36,949 bases of DNA from positions 1-36,949 of the forward strand of contig PCXZ01000008.1 of assembly GCA_002762985.1 (NCBI GenBank), given 5' to 3'. Positions 35,178-36,949 of the stretch are shown here, piece by piece. Made by a program: the position numbers and the translations under genes. Under the pieces are notes generated by a model, which was given only the letters and a program-made list of their open reading frames with translations, had not been told where the DNA came from and did not search any database. Position 1 is the first letter of the stretch. Each line of letters begins with the position of its first letter. This DNA comes from Candidatus Woesearchaeota archaeon CG10_big_fil_rev_8_21_14_0_10_44_13 (GTDB taxonomy: Archaea; Nanobdellota; Nanobdellia; Woesearchaeales; UBA12501).

Positions 35178-35951
35178 ATGACCATCAAAATCGGCCCGGC
35201 AGGCACAGGCGGGGACTCTTACAAGGGGCTGCAGATGATAAAAGAGGCAGGACTTGACGCAGTAGAGATAGAGTTCGTCCGCGGCGTCAAGATGTCGAAC
35301 GAAACAGCAAAGAAGATAGGAGAGCTCAACAAAAAACTAGGCCTGATACTTTCCATACATGCCCCATACTACATCAATCTTAATTCTGAGGAAAAACCGA
35401 AGATTGAAGCGTCAAAGCAGAGGATTCTCCAGAGCTGCGAACGCGGCCATCATCTCGGCGCAAGATGCATTGTCTTCCACGCTTCTTATTACGGGAAATC
35501 GACTCCAGAGGAATGCTACGATGCGACAAAGGAAGCAATCATCGGGATGCAGAAGAAGATAAAAGAGAATGAGTGGGATGTCATACTGTGCCCTGAAACC
35601 ACAGGAAAGGGCTCCCAGTTCGGCACAGTCGATGAGCTTGTGAAGCTTTCAAGGGAGACAGGCTGCGGGATCTGCGTTGATTTTGCGCACGTCTATGCCA
35701 GGAACAACGGCAGGATAGATTATGATGATGTGATGGGAAAGATAAAGCGCATCAAACACCTAACTGCTCATTTCTCCGGCATCAATTTCACTGCAAAAGG
35801 GGAGAGGAACCATGAGCTCACTCCACCCGAAAGGATAAGAGAACTGTACAAATACCTGAAAAAATACAATATTTCCATCACAATAATAAACGAGAGCCCC
35901 GACCCTATGGGTGATGCGCTGAAGATGAAGAGGATGCTGAAAGAAGTCTGA
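35178..35951 (+). CDS. nfo: endonuclease IV-like AP endonuclease (TIM barrel)
   Basis: 257 residues of the AP-endonuclease-2 family. Zn-ligand positions are seen in LSIHAPYYINL (His near 56), IVFHASYYGKS (His near 96), LCPETTGKGSQFGT (Glu near 137), ICVDFAHVYAR (Asp/His near 170), LTAHFSGI and INESP. This is the DNA repair enzyme that cuts at abasic sites; some archaeal relatives are sugar isomerases, but the SxxGxxxQFG pattern GKGSQFGT fits Nfo. Shorter than the E. coli enzyme (285). Leaderless by its TATA spacing; the zinc ribbon gene follows 57 nt later. Confidence 0.88.
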   Translation: MTIKIGPAGTGGDSYKGLQMIKEAGLDAVEIEFVRGVKMSNETAKKIGELNKKLGLILSIHAPYYINLNSEEKPKIEASKQRILQSCERGHHLGARCIVFHASYYGKSTPEECYDATKEAIIGMQKKIKENEWDVILCPETTGKGSQFGTVDELVKLSRETGCGICVDFAHVYARNNGRIDYDDVMGKIKRIKHLTAHFSGINFTAKGERNHELTPPERIRELYKYLKKYNISITIINESPDPMGDALKMKRMLKEV

Positions 35952-36008
35952 GGCAATCGGCTGGCAGTCATGAGAGCAATCTATTTGAGAGATATTTGAG
36001 AGGTTAAG

Positions 36009-36170
36009 ATGCAGACAAAAAAGGTGTTAGTGTGCCCGAAATGCGGCTCAAGGGACATAGACTGGCATATGAAAGGGAGAGACGGATTCCGGGAATGCAG
36101 GGCCTGCGGCCATATCGGAAATTTCAACGAGGAGACTGTTGATGACCAGGGCGATGAGATATGGCCCTGA
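36009..36170 (+). CDS. 53-residue zinc ribbon protein
   Basis: MQTKKVLVCPKCGSRDIDWHMKG... with Cys9/Cys12 and Cys30/Cys33 in two CxxC knuckles, then an acidic tail (DDQGDEIWP). This is the TFIIB/RPB9-like zinc ribbon pattern common in small archaeal proteins. AGGTT precedes the ATG by 3 nt and the gene follows endonuclease IV on the same strand. It could be a transcription- or repair-linked accessory factor; no function is asserted. Confidence 0.7.
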   Translation: MQTKKVLVCPKCGSRDIDWHMKGRDGFRECRACGHIGNFNEETVDDQGDEIWP

Positions 36171-36174
36171 ATGA

Positions 36175-36840
36175 TCATGCTTGTCCTGACATGCTCTGCT
36201 GCCTAGAACCTGCCTTGCGATCAGTCGATTGCGCCCCTGAGAGTTTCTTCTCCCACTCGCGCTTTGCCCTCTCGATCTTCATGGCATCTTTTTTGGATAT
36301 CTCCCTCTGCTTATCATAAGGCTTATATCCTTTCTCAATAAGTGCCTTCACATGATTGAGCTCTTCAAGATTGAAGAAGTGCATGCCTTCGTCAGTCCCG
36401 GGATTATTCCTTTCGATGGGATTCAGCCAGTTTTTCTCTATCAGTTCATCGATCTCTGCAGCCCCCACGCCGAGATATTCTGCAGCATTGTACTTGTTCC
36501 TGACATAATCCATGCTTATTCCCCTGCTATTGCAGGAATTTGTCAGCGGTTTTATGATCTCCCCTTCCCATTGCCTGAAGTCAATTTTCATCCCGAGGGC
36601 AGAATCATCCCTGACCAAGATGGGGTAAAAAATATCTCCATGATCGACAACAAATGAGGAGTATTTCATTGCCTGCTCCATCCTTGCCTGCAGCGTCTTC
36701 TCATGATCGATTGAGTTGGATAGATTGTAGATTAGTATGGAATTTATGTTGTTTGTGGCATGAGGTATGAAGCTTTCAGCTATCCCTACACTTATCATGG
36801 GCTTTTTACCGGATCCAGAACCATAATCATCACTACTCAT
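36175..36840 (-). CDS. unknown protein with MerR/excisionase-like helix-turn-helix segment
   Basis: 221 residues, not recognised. After an N-terminal ~110 residues of mixed content, the segment YNAAEYLGVGAAEIDELIEK followed by a short loop and HFFNLEELNHVKALIEKGY (about 116-170) has the spacing of a MerR/excisionase-type winged helix, where a protein picks a site and then reads a wing. A Lys/Arg-rich helix and a Gln/Ser tail end it. TATA GTATATAAAA-type element at 36862-36871 (27 nt) implies a leaderless mRNA. It converges with the zinc ribbon gene with only 4 nt between. Confidence 0.6.
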   Translation of the reverse strand: MSSDDYGSGSGKKPMISVGIAESFIPHATNNINSILIYNLSNSIDHEKTLQARMEQAMKYSSFVVDHGDIFYPILVRDDSALGMKIDFRQWEGEIIKPLTNSCNSRGISMDYVRNKYNAAEYLGVGAAEIDELIEKNWLNPIERNNPGTDEGMHFFNLEELNHVKALIEKGYKPYDKQREISKKDAMKIERAKREWEKKLSGAQSTDRKAGSRQQSMSGQA

Positions 36841-36861
36841 AAATGGTGTTATAACATACTT

Positions 36862-36871
36862 GTATATAAAA
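36862..36871 (-). promoter_or_regulatory. TATA box of HTH-like gene
   Basis: TTTTATATAC on the minus strand, centred 27 nt before the ATG at 36840. Confidence 0.6.
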
Positions 36872-36949
36872 CTATTCGTTTTCTAGTCAACGACATAAGT
36901 AACGCATAAAATCTTGCATAAAAATATGTTCGGCCCAAAAGTTTTCCAA

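Overview
The window reads as a slow-mixing, gene-dense piece of an archaeal chromosome, most likely from a DPANN archaeon (Woesearchaeota/Pacearchaeota-like; this rank is inference). Archaeal markers are the KH/beta-CASP termination nuclease FttA, a proteasome beta subunit, archaeal uS12 and aIF1A, the archaeal class I CCA-adding enzyme, ZPR1, type II methionine aminopeptidase, SepF and a Ser/His/Asp-type signal peptidase I. About a dozen genes also have a TATA box 25-30 nt before the start codon and no ribosome binding site, which indicates leaderless mRNAs. Genes inside operons instead use GGTGA or GGAGG sites. Several genes look bacterial in type: LspA, full-length TGS-containing ThrRS, bacterial/eukaryotic-type tRNA-guanine transglycosylase, a YhhQ transporter and a two-component system.

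Layout. 57-3760 (-): a four-gene signalling operon (response regulator, P-loop-less RecA-like protein, sensor histidine kinase, seven-helix membrane protein). 3954-7585 (-): RNA/protein quality genes fttA, psmB and rps12. 7806-9862 (-): methylthioadenosine phosphorylase, a 2H-phosphoesterase-like protein and adenine phosphoribosyltransferase, a short adenine-salvage run. 10020-11233 (-): zpr1 and sepF. 11552-16118 (+), divergent from sepF: a membrane protein, a 928-residue surface protein, a coiled-coil protein and lspA. 16282-20792 (-): aIF1A, thrS, a YdjM-like membrane protein, tRNA-Arg(GCG), a PHP phosphoesterase and a 50-residue zinc protein. 20906-24772 (+): signal peptidase I, a Tyr1-like prephenate dehydrogenase, map, an orphan gene and a mini zinc ribbon. 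24779-26678: tgt and a YhhQ transporter, divergent. 26727-31086 (-): a HisG-HisE fusion, hisS, a low-molecular-weight phosphatase and a PEP-mobile-domain protein. 31410-34779 (-): dedA, a methyltransferase, a nucleotidyltransferase and cca. 35178-36840: an endonuclease IV, a zinc ribbon and an orphan HTH-like protein.

The most interesting signals are: (i) a 72-bp perfectly conserved, double-hairpin dispersed repeat in inverted orientation at 6989 and 19556, with a third copy that lacks the hairpins; (ii) other intergenic palindromic islands, notably 34857-35092; (iii) a probable queuine-salvage pair (TGT plus YhhQ) in an archaeon; (iv) a HisG-HisE fusion with a long, hairpin-rich upstream region next to hisS; (v) a lipoprotein signal peptidase in an archaeon; (vi) a PEP phosphohistidine domain with no recognisable catalytic partner domain, coupled to a phosphatase gene. 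No CRISPR array, transposase or rRNA was seen.
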